A stretch of DNA of 64,000 nt from NCBI RefSeq assembly GCF_965638725.1, contig NC_134955.1:12304316-12368315 (forward strand), given 5' to 3'. The notes beneath the pieces are model-generated. The model did no database searches and was not told the DNA's origin. It was given only the letters and a program-made list of their open reading frames with translations. Below, in pieces: positions 49,401 through 61,699 of this stretch. A program made the translations under genes and the position numbers. How positions within the stretch are numbered: the stretch's first letter is position 1; each line of letters starts with the position of its first letter. This stretch comes from Aptenodytes patagonicus. Lineage: Eukaryota > Chordata > Aves > Sphenisciformes > Spheniscidae.

Positions 49401-49821
49401 CCCCCCCCCGGCCTTGATTTCATGGGGTTTAAATAACATTGTGAAAACCAGCAATGCTAAACAGATGCTCACAAAAACAAAGAGAGATGGTGATCCTGTT
49501 AAAGAACTCCCCCTCTGGCTTCCTTCAGCTCACTTCAGAAATTTCTAGAGGCTGTTTTTGTTGAAGTTAACTTCAGTAAAAAATGGCAGAATAAGATCTT
49601 ATTTGTTCTTAAGCAAACTGACTAACATACTTTATTTCTGTTAGTTGCTGATTAGTTATTCTGTGATTATTTGAAAGAAATTAACCTGTGGTAATGTCCC
49701 GATTTCTTTCTTTGCTTGATCATCTGTTTGGGAGGAGTTGTTTGTTTTGCTTAAACAAACAAAAAAAAACCCTTTTCTGTCTTGATAACATTAAACTTGT
49801 TTCTTTTTATGTTTAAAACAG
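46480..49821. other. Gene-free stretch
   Basis: No supported gene on either strand; if the preceding minus-strand frame is an exon, its partner should lie here or further right, but none is evident. It contains an 18-C run (49392-49409). Confidence 0.5.
49392..49409. repeat. Poly-C run, 18 C
   Basis: Uninterrupted C18 flanked by GG on both sides. Length is probably unreliable and polymorphic. The minus strand is poly-G and could form a quadruplex. Confidence 0.9.
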
Positions 49822-49942
49822 GAAGTTCCTGCCTGCAGCATTCCAACCATCAGCCTGCTGAATTTTCACTATCCTTTCTTCACCTGTGCTACAGGGCACT
49901 ATACAGACCATGATGGTTCCAGACCTTAAGTTCCTCTCATAG
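49822..49942 (+). ncRNA. Candidate spliced exon, 121 bp, not coding throughout
   Basis: The acceptor TTTCTTTTTATGTTTAAAACAG precedes it and the donor CATAG|GTAATA follows. Base composition is richer in GC than the flanks. The best frame is open for 34 codons (beginning EVPACSIPTISLL) and then stops 16 bases before the donor; the other two frames stop earlier. It therefore fits a non-coding RNA exon or a UTR-containing exon rather than an internal coding exon. Confidence 0.25.
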
Positions 49943-52900
49943 GTAATATCCAGCTTTCTAGTTGCAATTATATCTTACTTCTGTTATTTGAAACAGTTGG
50001 GCTAATTTCTCATTTGTGGGTCTCATCTAGTGAAGTTAACAGGAGTCTTGTGCATATAAGAGTTACACAGGTCAGCTACTTGTTCTTCTGACAATTTTTT
50101 AAAAATGTTTCAGTCATTTTTTTTTGGTTGACGTAACATGTATGTTGACCATTTGCTAGTTTTTAAAGCGCTGCTTCATAAACAAATTTTAATTAAATTA
50201 TTCATAAAAAGTAGTATAAAAGTTACAGGTGAGAAGATATGGAATGCTAAGAAAACGTTTATATAACACCAATTTCTGTGTTTGCACACTCTTCTATTGA
50301 GGCCAACAGCGGTAGCTTACTGTCTGTGAAAACGTTAATCCTTTGCAGTCCAGATCAGAAACTGAAGTTAATGAACTAGAAGATAAAAATCACTGTTGGA
50401 TTGCCTAACTAATATCCAAAAACTACATTTTTGCCCATAACTATCAAACATAATTCCCACTGAGTTCAATGCTCTGCCTAGATGGATGTTCAGGGGTGGA
50501 AGTTATGTCATAAAACTCAGTACGTAACTGTGCATTTGTGCTAACTGAAAGTACAATATGGTTTGGGTATGTGACAAAAGTGAGATCTAGCTCAGAAGTG
50601 CAGAAGACCAGACAGCTACTATTAGATAACATGATGAGTTTTACTATAGTGAATTTAAGAATTAGGACCTATCCTGAAGCAGTATTACACAATACCAACA
50701 TCTGATAAACAGTTCAGGTGAAGAAGTAAGATACAGTGGCCAGTTTCACTTAAGTGCGTTGGGGAATGATCATTTCTTCTTCACAGTAGTAAATCTTAGC
50801 TATATTAGCAAGTGTTTATTTGAAAAAGCTGAAGAATTATGTTGCTAGTATTTTGAACATTCTGAGGTTCTTAAATAGGTCTTTAGAGAAACAAACAAAC
50901 CAACCCCCAAAAAACTCAGCTTTCCCAAAATATTTGCAGGATATAGCGAAAGATGTGCCGTTATACAGTGAAAATATACAGTGAAGAACCAGATCTCTTG
51001 AGTAGTTCAGAACTGAATTGTTGCATCCCTCGCTTTCTTAAACACACGGTTCTAGTTATTTTCTACTGCATTTGCACTATGAAATAATGATTTAAATTGG
51101 TAAAATTTCAATGTTCTGCTCAGTTATAAAGATTGAGTAATGTACCAATGTAAAGCATATTCAGCATGTTTTCAATATACAGACCTCCCTAAGGAATATT
51201 AACCCATCATAGTAAGGGTTACAACTGTGTAGCTTTGTGAAAGTCAGTTGAGCAAATAACTTCTGCATGCCTTTGCAGAGTAAATTGACTAGAAAAGTTA
51301 TGTGACTTACTAACGCCTGATTTTTGGCTTGGTGTAGTTGCAGAAATACAAATGAAGACAGAGTATGAACCTGATGAGTAAACTAAATAAAATTCCATTA
51401 CTCCACTCTGCTGCAAAAATTGAAGAAGAAAATGTAATTTTTAATACAAAAAGCACTAATATTGTGTAATTGGTTACTCTGTCATTGAATATTCATGAGG
51501 CTCTGCAGTACAATGTTCAGTTAAGGTATTGGTTGTAATTAAAACAAGCTATGTGATTGAAATTTGCTTTTTGCTTCAACTTAGTTCAAAAGCATGCTTA
51601 ACGTGCATTTAGAATTGAAATGTTTTTTCTTTCACATGGGTGACAGAAAAGTGTGGTACCATTCACTCAGGCTGGCAAACGAATTGTTATGGAAAGTATT
51701 GTAGTTGCCCTGTTTGTTTATCTTCTAGATTCTGTTGTTTCTTCAGAAAATCATTTCTGAGTTAACTGGCTAATGAGAATTTTGGAAAAAAAATCATAGC
51801 TGGCTCTGGCTTTAAATTTAAATATTTCCTTTAACAAAACCACAAAAATGGCATGTTCAGTTAGTAACTTTATCCTCTTCCTTCTGTAAAAATACACTTT
51901 TTTTTTTCCTCCAAGAGGGTTGAAAACAAAACACTTGAAGGGAACACTTAGAAAATGAATTTGTGGATTGCCATTAAGCGCCATGGAAATTAAAATAAAC
52001 ATTGTTTTAACTAAGAAACATTAACAACAACAACAAAGTTTGTGTTGGAAAAAAACTTTACATGCCTTAAACACGTTCAACACAATTTGACATCATCTTA
52101 TTTACATAGATCAAACGGTATCATTGGTATTAATTGATCTTTAGATTTAAATGATTTTTTTTTTGCATAGATATAGACATTGTATATCTTGTTTGTTAAG
52201 CTAGCTTGGCAAGTGTTACTTGTTCATAGTCAATTATTACGTATTATAAAGAAAGGATATGAAAAAAGATTAGTGGAACATACACATAAGTGTTTATAGA
52301 AAACCTAGTAACTCTAGTTCTAGCTTTCTTATTTCTTTCAATTTGTGAGGCAAAACTATTGGGAAGATAGTTTCCTAATGATTGCAGCCTGGGATTTGGA
52401 TAGAAAAGAAGACTAATAAAGAGAATTAAGATTTTAATTCTTAAGAATTTAATTTCTTAGCCAATAAAATAAAGAATTAAGAGAAGGATAGAAGCTATCT
52501 CTTTAGCCCATTATTCCTTCCCCTTCCCCAAGCAATTTATTTGGAAGGTAGTCTGAAGTAAGTCACTTCAGGAAAGGATGTTACATAAAAAAAGGTTAAT
52601 TTTAGCCTAATGAAGTTTGTCTCCCTGGGCTTCCCCTGTAGTCAGCTGAGAAGAGAGAGGTTCCTCCAGAGTGCAATTCAGAGAGTTTAAATTAAATTCC
52701 TGATTTTAGGGCAAGAACTTAAGTTGACCTAAAAACAAACAAAAAATCAAACCAACCAACCAAACAGAAAACTTATGGAGATAAATGGCCTTAGGCTAAA
52801 GTGAGTCTCCATGAGAGGTCCCCTTTATACATATTCTCATGCCTCTCAATCTGTTGAAGGTATGTGGTATTATAATAACTCTTTTATTGAAGATGATGTA

Positions 52901-53610
52901 CAGAATGGAATAGGTCTAGGCTCTTTTTCTTCTCTTGCTCCTTCCCCTGCAGAGAACATCAAATTTGGTGTTACTGGCTTTGGTAGAAACATTTGAAAGA
53001 AATCTTAGATCGGTATTTAGCAACTGTATCCAGCCATATCCAAATTGATGAATCTTTGAATGAAAACAGCATTTTCAGTTAACAAGTAAAAGCAAGTATC
53101 TGCGTTGTCTGTAAGGAAAAAAAAAATCACTTCCTCAGCTTATCAAGTTTTGCTTTCTTTATATCAACTCTAATAACTATAATAGGACTAATGTAAAGCT
53201 AGTGCTTGCTTTGGTTTAACTGAATTGATAGAGATATAAGTAAAACAGAGAAAGTTTCATAATGGATACCAAAACGCAATTTCTAAGGCAAAACTACAAA
53301 CATGAGAGCTTCAAGGGGAAGAGGGATACTGAGATGAGAATTTAACTTTTGGATGTTGGAAAAACTGTTTGTCTTTTGAAAAGTTCTCTAATGCTTTTTT
53401 TTATGTGCCAAAACAAAAACAAGTTACAAACCCCTCTCCTCTTTTCTTGAAGAAATTGTCATCATAGTGATAGAACGAACAAGTTGTATTTTGCTCCTGC
53501 TTTGTAGCAAATGTGGATATATTTTGTTTAGATAAAGTTCTCAATCCTGATGATTTTGAATTGGAAGAAAATATACCATTTTAAATGCTTGATACTAAAG
53601 CATTGTGTTT
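49943..53610. other. Gene-free stretch
   Basis: No supported exon. A degraded fragment near 49995-50075 may be another ancient repeat. An A/C-rich tract lies at 52731-52770. Otherwise I see nothing. Confidence 0.5.
52731..52770. repeat. A/C-rich low-complexity tract
   Basis: Units of AAAC and AACC, like the longer tract at 25.7 kb. Confidence 0.7.
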
Positions 53611-53748
53611 GTATCTGTCGTGGTTTAACCTCAGTCAGCAACTAAGCACCATATACCTGCTTACTCACCCCCCCCCCCCGCCCCGGTGGGATGGGAGAGA
53701 GAATTGGAAGAGTAGAAGTGAAGAAAAACTCATGGGTTGAGATAACAG

Positions 53749-53754
53749 TTTAAT
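53749..53754 (-). terminator. LTR polyadenylation signal ATTAAA
   Basis: Reads ATTAAA on the minus strand in the expected R region of this LTR. It could terminate minus-strand transcripts. Confidence 0.5.
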
Positions 53755-53885
53755 AATTGAAATAAAATAATAACAATAATAATAATATACAAAGCAAGTG
53801 ATGCACGGTGCAATTGCTCACCACCCAGCCAGTCCCCGAGCAGCGGCCCCCCCAGCCAGCTTTCCCCCAGTTTAGGTACTGAGCA

Positions 53886-53893
53886 TGACGTCA
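53886..53893. promoter_or_regulatory. Full consensus CRE in LTR
   Basis: TGACGTCA, the palindromic CREB/ATF site, lies in the U3 part of the minus-strand LTR about a dozen bases upstream of where the family has its TATA box. Here that position reads GTACCTAAACT, so the core promoter looks damaged while the CRE is intact. Confidence 0.55.
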
Positions 53894-54140
53894 CATGGTA
53901 TGGAACGTCCCTTTGGCCAGTTTGGCTGTGCCCCCTCCCAGCTTCTTGTGCACCTCCAGCCTTCTCAGTCTGTAGAGCATGGGAAGCTGAAAAGTCCTTG
54001 ACTAGTGCAAGCACTACTTAGCAACAACTAAAACATTGGTGTGTTATCAACATTGTTCTCATCCTAAATCCAAAACACAGCACTGTACCAGCTACTAGGA
54101 AGGAAATTAACTCTATCCCTGCCGAAACCAGGACAGTATC

Positions 54141-57100
54141 ACAGAAGCTTTGAACTTGGAATACATGTGTGATAAAGATGATGACTAACATTTCATAACA
54201 TTTCCTCCCTGGGCCAAACACAAGAACTGGAATAAAATCTTTTAAATAAGAAAAGGCATATCTGTAAAACTGACTATGGAAGCAATCACACAAGGTAGAC
54301 TGAAATTACATGTATTTCCCTTATAATAAGTCTGTTGCTTTAATGATATATGAAAAATTATTTTGTAGTTTAATTAAATGGAATTATTCTTAAGACGATT
54401 TGATTTCTCTTTACAGCCAAAAAGAGGAAATATGGCAAAACTCTAATGGAAGCAAATAATTTTTAATAAATTAGTGACATAAGGCTATTTTCTATCCTCA
54501 GACATTCATTTGTAATTTTTATTTTGAGAATGCATGTGCAAAAAAGGTCAACAAGCTCAGTCTTAGCTCATTTATCAGTATTATGTTAGGAGTGCTACAG
54601 TTTAGTGGGACAGATTCTCACTACTGAGAAATTTATACTTTGTGTGCCATAAAGGTATAATTCAACCTGTGTTCGACCCACCTCAGTTGAAGAGGCAGTG
54701 AACTGGAAGAGCATATTCCTGTCTAAACCAATTCTGCATGAATACTAACTGTTACTCCACTTTTTCCTCTCCTCTTCCACAATAAATTTTAAGACCTTTA
54801 TCACCAGGATTGGAAAGAATTGTTTGGTTACTTTCTCAAAATAAAGCTTTACTTAGTTTCATGAGCTGTTTCAGGTGTAGCTACCAGTATGCACTTTAAG
54901 TAGCTGGAGAAGATGTTCTACAAGATAACAAGGGCCATACTAGACAATAGAACCCAAGTATATAGTAAAAGCATGGAAAACTATATAACTTTCTAGAAAA
55001 CATGATGTTTCATTTAAAATTATTAGGTTGAAAAGGAGCCAGTATTGCAGCTCCTTACTAGTCTGTTATCAAGAGAAGACTTTTTTTCCCCAAAATTGTC
55101 GTACTGGCCGTATCGTGAGTAGTCAAGCAAAGCTCTTGTGATGTCAGTGGGTAAGAATTTTGGCTTTTTTATTTTGGAAATTGTGAATTACTTTAAGTTC
55201 CTTAATGTACAATTATCGTGCTTATATTAAGAGATACTCACCCTCCTCAACCCCGCAAGACAGACGCTTGCTGCTTTCTGAGTAACTGTCTTCTGGGTGA
55301 AGGTAATCATGGAATAGGTATTCAGAGACCATGAATAAAGCATAATAGCTCCTTAAAAACAAGAGTTATTCCCTGCTTGGTATCACATTCCTTTGCTTGT
55401 CTGTACTCCCAAGATTTGATGTTAGTAAGCTTTCCTTGCTTAGTCCTGTCCTGCAGGCCTTACAACAGGAGGACAAAATGTGGCCCCTTAAGGTTAAAGG
55501 CATAATATTTAACTTAGTGTTGCAGCAATCCAGCACAGGGAAAACTTGGAAGTTTAGAGGCAAACAAAGCCTTTCTGTAGTGAGTGGAAGCTTTGATTGT
55601 GCTTTTCATTACTGGAAAAGAAAGTAGGTTGCTTACAAAGTTTGGTAGACAAGAATTAAATACAGTTTGTCTGCTTTGGTGTTGTGCAGGAACTGTTAGT
55701 TGTCTATGTACAGTTAGCCTACGATGTAGAATCTAGCAATAGCGCATGAAAAGTTATAATGTTATATATTATCTCTCCATTGTTAAAACAATCTTATTGT
55801 GGAATTTCTTTTATAGATTCAGCTTACTAGGTATACAAGGAAAATATTACTTATAGTGTGAAATAACTTGTAGAGTTGTAAAATCATGTGGCTGATATAT
55901 AGTATTTCTAATTTTTTTTTTCAAAACTTGAATACCTCAGGGAGGAGGGCCATCCATCATATCTGAGACCAATATTTTTTTTTTTACATTTCCTTTCCTA
56001 CTGAGACCTGATTTTTATACTGGCTGAATGAGAAAGAAATACTAATTGGAGAAACAGAAGAGGTACTTCCAGCCTCTATCTCAGAAAGTTTGATTTATTC
56101 CTTTGCACTCTACTCATATGGATTCTGTGGGAGAAAAACAGTGGGAGTTGAAAGAGCATCTCAAAACATTCCCCCAGTTTGTACTGCTGATTTGAGATTA
56201 TTTTCATGTTTTTTCTGACTCAGCCACATGTGAGGTGTTGGGAGCAGAAGTGTAGGCAGCACTGTGCAACTGAATATATGTGATAGGTAAGAAGAAACTG
56301 GTAGTCTAAGATAATAAGAAGGAAAAAAAATGGAGAATGGCAATAATCCTTTGTAATCAAGGGGTGTGTAAATCTTCATGCCAGTCTGTTTCTTGATCTT
56401 CTGGGAAAAGAAGAAGGGGAAGAAGATTCTATATTGATTTTTTCACCTGTGTCTTCTATTAAATAGTATTGCAGTCAAACAGAATTTTCTTCATACAGCT
56501 ATAAAATTGGGAATGTCAGTGTGTGTGAGCAAATGTGTGTATGTATATGTAAGACTGCAAAGTTTGAAAAGTACTGGCTCACTGTTTTTTCTCCTGTGAA
56601 ATCCAGTACTTCTTGTATAATGAATCTTAAAGAACTGAAAATACTTTCAGTGGCCTGCCACCCAAATAGCCTCTTAAAAACATTTGAAGTTTTTTCATAT
56701 GCAAGAATCTAAAACGTGACAAAGCAGGAGGATGCCAGACATTCTTCAGACTAAGATATGTTTACTTCTTCAAGAAGGCTACTTAGGATGGTACTGTGCT
56801 GGATTCCTATGGCAGCAGGATCTTAGTCCTGGCTGTGGTCTTAGCATGTACTGTCTCGTATCAACTAGAAAAATGTAAGGAAAAAAAAGTCTTTCTCCCA
56901 TTACTTTCTTCTCTCTGTTGTTCTATCCATCCCTTCTTCAGCATTGCTAACTACTCATAATGGGCATGAAGACAATTTTCCTTTGTTGGTTTTCTCAAAA
57001 TCAGTTTCTTTCAGAAATTGAACCTGCTTCCACCAGTGAACATTGGAACTGCCTATCCAGGTCATGCAAACCATTCACTTAATCCCACATGAGGATCATG

Positions 57101-57204
57101 TTTGCGTTACACCAAAAGCAGGAACATTCTTTAACCCTCACTGTTTTCAACCATCTGCAGGTTAGGGCTTTCCAGATCCAGAGCTGTGTAACTACCACCG
57201 TACC
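54141..57204. other. Gene-free stretch
   Basis: I see no exon, RNA gene or identifiable repeat. Short T-runs (about 55911-55921 and 55977-55985) only. The left part of the old CR1 may begin earlier than called, near 57.0 kb, but is too degraded to be sure. Confidence 0.5.
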
Positions 57205-58190
57205 TCTCCTGAATGCATCTAATCTCTCTTTGAACTCACTTATATGCTCCAATTCTTTTACAACTTCCTGTGATAACAAATTCAATTATTTAATTATATA
57301 CTGTCTGAAGGAGCTTCTTTTGTACTTAAGTTATTACCTAATAACTGCTTTCGGCATCCTCATCCTTGTGTACTGTGAGGAATTGTGAGCAAATAATTAA
57401 TAGGCCACCCTCTCCAGTCTGTTTGTGATTTTTTTTTTTTTTTTTTTTAATTTCTAAGCTGTTTCTATCCAGAAGCATCCCTTTTTCAAGTTGAAGCGCT
57501 CTAGTCTTTTTTGCATGGAAACCATTTGCAATTTCTGACCATTCTTTCTTCTATGTACCCTTTGTATTTATGTTGCTTTTTTTTTTTTGAGATGTGAGTA
57601 GAACTGTTTTGAAGATTTGGGCATAATATGCTCATAATCTATGTTCTTCTCAATTCTTTCCTACTAATTCTTAACATTTTTGCCTCTTTGGCTGCTGCTG
57701 AATGCTATTTTCAGAGAACTATCCAAAATGACTCAGATCTTTTTCCTAACTGGTAAAACATAATGATGGGCTCTGATTTAGCTAAGTATATTTTTACAGT
57801 TATTTTTCCCTGTGTGCATTGATTTGCATTTTTCAGCAGTGTATTTCACCTGCCATTTCATCATTCAAGTGCTCAGTATCCCATAAATTGCCTTGGCTGG
57901 CTTTAGATCTGATTATTCCATCTCATCTTTAATCAGCTGTACACACCCTTTTTTTCTAGATTCTTCATGACCATGTTGAACACAGTCCCTGTGGGAGTGT
58001 AATCTCTGCAGCAGAAAGGCAGACCTGTAACTCCTACCATTTATTTTCTTCCTTAAATTACAAGAAATCTTTCCCTCTTGTCCTGTGAGAGCAGAGTTTC
58101 CTTAAGATGTTTGGTAGAGAACTTTGTCAAAACCTCTCTTTGAAAATACATATTGCCTGTATTAAAATGCTTGTTGACTTCTGTAAAGAA
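57205..58190 (-). mobile_element. Ancient CR1 LINE fragment, about 1 kb, antisense
   Basis: Read on the plus strand, this is the reverse complement of the 3' portion of an old CR1 subfamily of the kind well preserved in turtles and crocodilians. Matching landmarks in order include 'ctctttgaactcacttatat', 'gataacaaattcaattattt', 'gagatgtgagtagaactg', 'cagagaactatccaaaatga', 'gcattgatttgcattt' and 'actttgtcaaaacctctctt'. The order and spacing agree with CR1 over roughly 1 kb, despite heavy divergence and an inserted or expanded T20 at 57429-57448. It carries no intact reverse transcriptase. The 99-codon plus-strand frame at 57089-57388 is a by-product. Ends are approximate. Confidence 0.85.
57429..57448. 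repeat. Poly-T run, 20 T
   Basis: Uninterrupted T20 inside the old CR1 fragment, probably a later expansion. Confidence 0.9.
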
Positions 58191-61100
58191 ATTTAATGAA
58201 ACAGCAAAGTTTGGAATGCTGCACAGCCCTGTGTTAATTTGTCATTCTCATATCTGCATCTATTTAGTAATAAAATATTACATTAATTTCTTATGTGGGG
58301 CAGTTATCTTAAAGTTAGGAACTAGGATGAAAGCCTTAAGTGATAAAAAAATTATAAAGCAATCAGTCCTCAAATGAGAGATTTGTTTTGTTTTGGCATA
58401 ATAGCAAAGCACTTCAAGGTCAACATCAAAATATTGAAGGATGTGTTTGGAAAGAATGGACATCATTCATTGCTTATACTGTTTGCTTTTAAAGTGCCCT
58501 CCTCTACCTCAGGTAGTTAAATGCAGCTTTTTGTCTGTGCATTTGCCAGAATGTTGTTCAGAGATATTCCAAAATGCCAAAACTTTGATTAATAATAAAA
58601 CTTTTGAAGCATTGGTATTTCAGCATTTCTTCTATTGTAGTCTTGTCTGTGTAGTTCTATGGTATTGTTAAAATTACAATGACTTGCTGTATCTTCTTTT
58701 AAGACACATTTTCTAAATATTTTACCTTGTTTTGTATTTTTTATTTCATAATATATTGGAATTACTGAATCTCTGTCATTCCATAACTTTCACAACTGTT
58801 TTAAATTTAAAATAAAGTAGCTACATTCCATTACTTCAATACAACTTTGTTTAGTTTATTCAATATAAGGAAAGAATAAAAAATGGCAAGACAATAAATC
58901 TCAATGTATACAGACTATATACTTATTGTATACTAATTATTTATAAGTAGGCAAATACAGAATACCATTTTGTCTGATTATGTATAAAGTTATAAAATGA
59001 GTATAATTAGATACACATCACAATTTCTTAAGACAGTAACGACAATAGCAATATTGAAATCTAACATAGCTGATAAAATGCTATGAAATAGGGCTAAGAA
59101 AGATAAGTTCTGGTAGATTTAGCTCAGTATCAAGATGTGAATGCTGCTCTTCCCCCACATTGTCACGTTACTCCTCTGCCAGAAGTTACCAAACTTTTAA
59201 CAGCTACAATGGAACAGGACATGTCATACAACCTCAGTCATTAGCAGCCTGAGCTAAACTACTGGTTGCAAACTGAGATGACTGAAAGGCAAGTATGTGC
59301 CTTATTCACTTGCTCTTACTGTAGAGATGGTGCACTCTGGTAAAGACACAGAGAACAACTGGAGGGAGATCTTATATTTCTATTGCAGATCTTGACCTGT
59401 TATATGTCCTGTTTCTCTTTTAAAGTCTTTTCCATGAGTAACTCGGCTCCTTTTACCCCCTCCTCACCTCCCCCATTTTCATTTTAGGTTTTGAAGCCAA
59501 AATTTTAAACCCCCAAAGTCTATAGTTCTCTTTCCCTGCAGAAGTAATTCTCTGGTTTAAGCTCACTTCTTTGCTAGGGGCTCCCCGTGTACAACACTGA
59601 TAGAACCATAATAAATGTGTGGGGTTTTTTTAGATGTTGATGAGATGAGATTGTGCATAAAGCTGGTACATTGTTTTTGGATCGACTCCTGGATATAATC
59701 AGTGATGGAATGGCGTTGGCTAAATAATTTTATCAGGGGAAGATTTTGACAAATTGGACATGAGGAACATTTTGCTACATTTGGCTTGTGCTATTCCAGA
59801 AGAGCAAAGCTGTTTGCCTCGAAGCTTTGTTCTGAACTGTCTAATTACCCAGAAAAATGTAGCGTTTCGGTAGAGTACATGCCAGTCAATCCATAAAAAT
59901 TCCTTTCTTGTTCTGATAGCTTTGATCTTTATTATTAACTTTCCGAGTTCTGGGTTTTGAAGAACAATCATTGAAAACCGCAAAAATAAGGTTAGCAAAC
60001 CATCTGTTCTTAAAGACTTAGAGTTTTGTATTTGGTAGCTTTCTAAAGAATATGAAAAGTTACTGTTTTTCTTACCATGCTTTCTAGCAGATGCAAGCCA
60101 ATGAGGATAGTTTCCAAATTGGAGTGCAAATTGTAAAGCTCCTGAATCTAGAACTTTAGCCAGTAACCAAAATGGGCCTCGCTTTCTTCCATATGAATAC
60201 CTGTAAATCCTGCTGAGAAGGATTTAAAAGTAAGAGGAATTATATACTTCATTCACTTAAATCTGGTTTTAGGAGTTTAGCTTTGATGTTGCACATTTGA
60301 AAATGCTGACTTCAATGTAGTCTGTGTTCAGTATACATCTGTGTTTCCTCAGAATGAGGAAACCAGCAGTACATGGTTAAATTCTTCTTTGGGTCCTCTG
60401 TGTTAATATCCTGAAAGTCAAGCAGTACAGAATGATTGAGCTGCTATTGGAGTGGATGGTCTAAGAGAGCTCTTTACTTTTAAGGACATCTGCAAAATAA
60501 ATTGTTGAATTGTCACTTTTTTGCATTACCATGTTTTCTGAACCCTGGGATTCTGTAGGTAAAGACTTTGTATGATAGATATAGTGGAAAGGCAGCTCTG
60601 GAATTTTTTTTTTGTACTAGCAATAAACTCTTGTCCCTTATTTTGGATTCCGATGAAGCCTAAGGGCAGAGCTTTGAGAACACAGGAAATGGGAACTTGC
60701 TTTTCTTTTCTCACAACAACTGTTTGCTTTCATTTTCTGACCATCCTTTCTGCAAGTCAGCAAATATCTTCTTTCTGAAGTGATAAGCGGTATGCTTTCT
60801 CCCTTTTCCCCACATTAAAATAAGGATCTCGGGTTTATTTTTCCTGAAGCTACCTCATCTGCATGTCAACTAAGGATAAAACAAGGGCAAATTATTTCTC
60901 CTGTAATTTTGGCTGTGGGTGCTAGACTGCAGCCACTGGGAAGTCTCCTTCTGGTAGATTTTCTGTTCCTTGATCGGGCCACGTATAGTTCAGGCCAAGT
61001 AGCTGAGTTTGGCATCTAAGAGAAGGAGAGAATCATGACACTTAACTCCTCAAGTCAGAGATACAGCCAGGGATTACTTGAGAGAGGCTTGCAAGTGCTA

Positions 61101-61195
61101 CCTGAGATTAAGTCTCCCTCCTGGGATACTGGTATTTTCAAACTAGGGACAGTAGGCAGAACCTTACTTTTAACTAATCAGTTGAAGTACCTGTG

Positions 61196-61210
61196 TAGGT
61201 AGGTAGGTAG
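61196..61210. repeat. Short TAGG tandem repeat
   Basis: Nearly four perfect TAGG units. Confidence 0.8.
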
Positions 61211-61682
61211 TTGTAATGCTAATATGATGCACTGCTCTATTAAAAGTTTTAGTCAGAACTCAGCTGCCCTCAATCTTTTTATTTCAAAGACTTGTTTGCA
61301 TTGGGAGTTTGGAACATGCACTGATTCAGATGGGAAATCTGAACAAAGTATGGAAAGCCATAATGTGGGCTGCTTGCAAAAGGGTTCATCTCACAAAGCT
61401 CACCAAATGTTATTTATGACAGAGGTTTAAATCAGTGCTATGGCTGCATTATAAAATACCCTTCTAAAGAATGCAAGTGAATATTTTATTGTATAAGTTA
61501 TAAGAACAGCTGTGTCATGAGCTGCTAACACACTATTTCCACATGATGTGTGGAGTTTGGAGTATTTATTTTACCTCAGTCTTGATTACTACATCATCCT
61601 GTCTGACAGAATACCGATGCAGCCCTCAAATTATTAAATCAAATTCTCTTTGTTGGTTTCGCCTTGAAATTCATAACTGCCT

Positions 61683-61699
61683 CAATTAGCACAATTAGC
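61683..61699 (+). promoter_or_regulatory. Paired homeodomain-type sites
   Basis: CAATTAGC occurs twice with a 9-base period (61683-61690 and 61692-61699). TAATT/AATTA cores are bound by many homeodomain proteins. Binding is inference; the surrounding 200 bp has no repeat explanation. Confidence 0.2.

Larger units (their letters stand above)
53616..54135 (-). mobile_element. Solo LTR of an endogenous retrovirus, 520 bp
   Basis: Bounded by TGTCGTGGTTT and AAACCAGGACA, an 11-base terminal inverted repeat with one mismatch and TG...CA ends. A perfect 5-bp duplication, GTATC, flanks it (53611-53615 and 54136-54140). The 5-bp length fits ERVL-type integration. The sequence closely follows an avian LTR family I recall as common in many bird genomes. 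Read on the minus strand it has the LTR order: a U3 with a consensus CRE (53886-53893), a degraded TATA position just after it, then ATTAAA (53749-53754) before the U5-like end. No gag, pol or env adjoins, so this is a solo LTR. It contains C12 (53668-53679) and an AAT-rich patch. A 94-codon open frame inside it is incidental. Confidence 0.92.

Noticed and set aside
53730..54014. 94-codon minus-strand open frame
   Set aside because: It lies wholly inside the solo LTR, whose family is non-coding there.
57089..57388. 99-codon plus-strand open frame
   Set aside because: It overlaps the start of the antisense ancient CR1 and reads the non-coding strand of the LINE.
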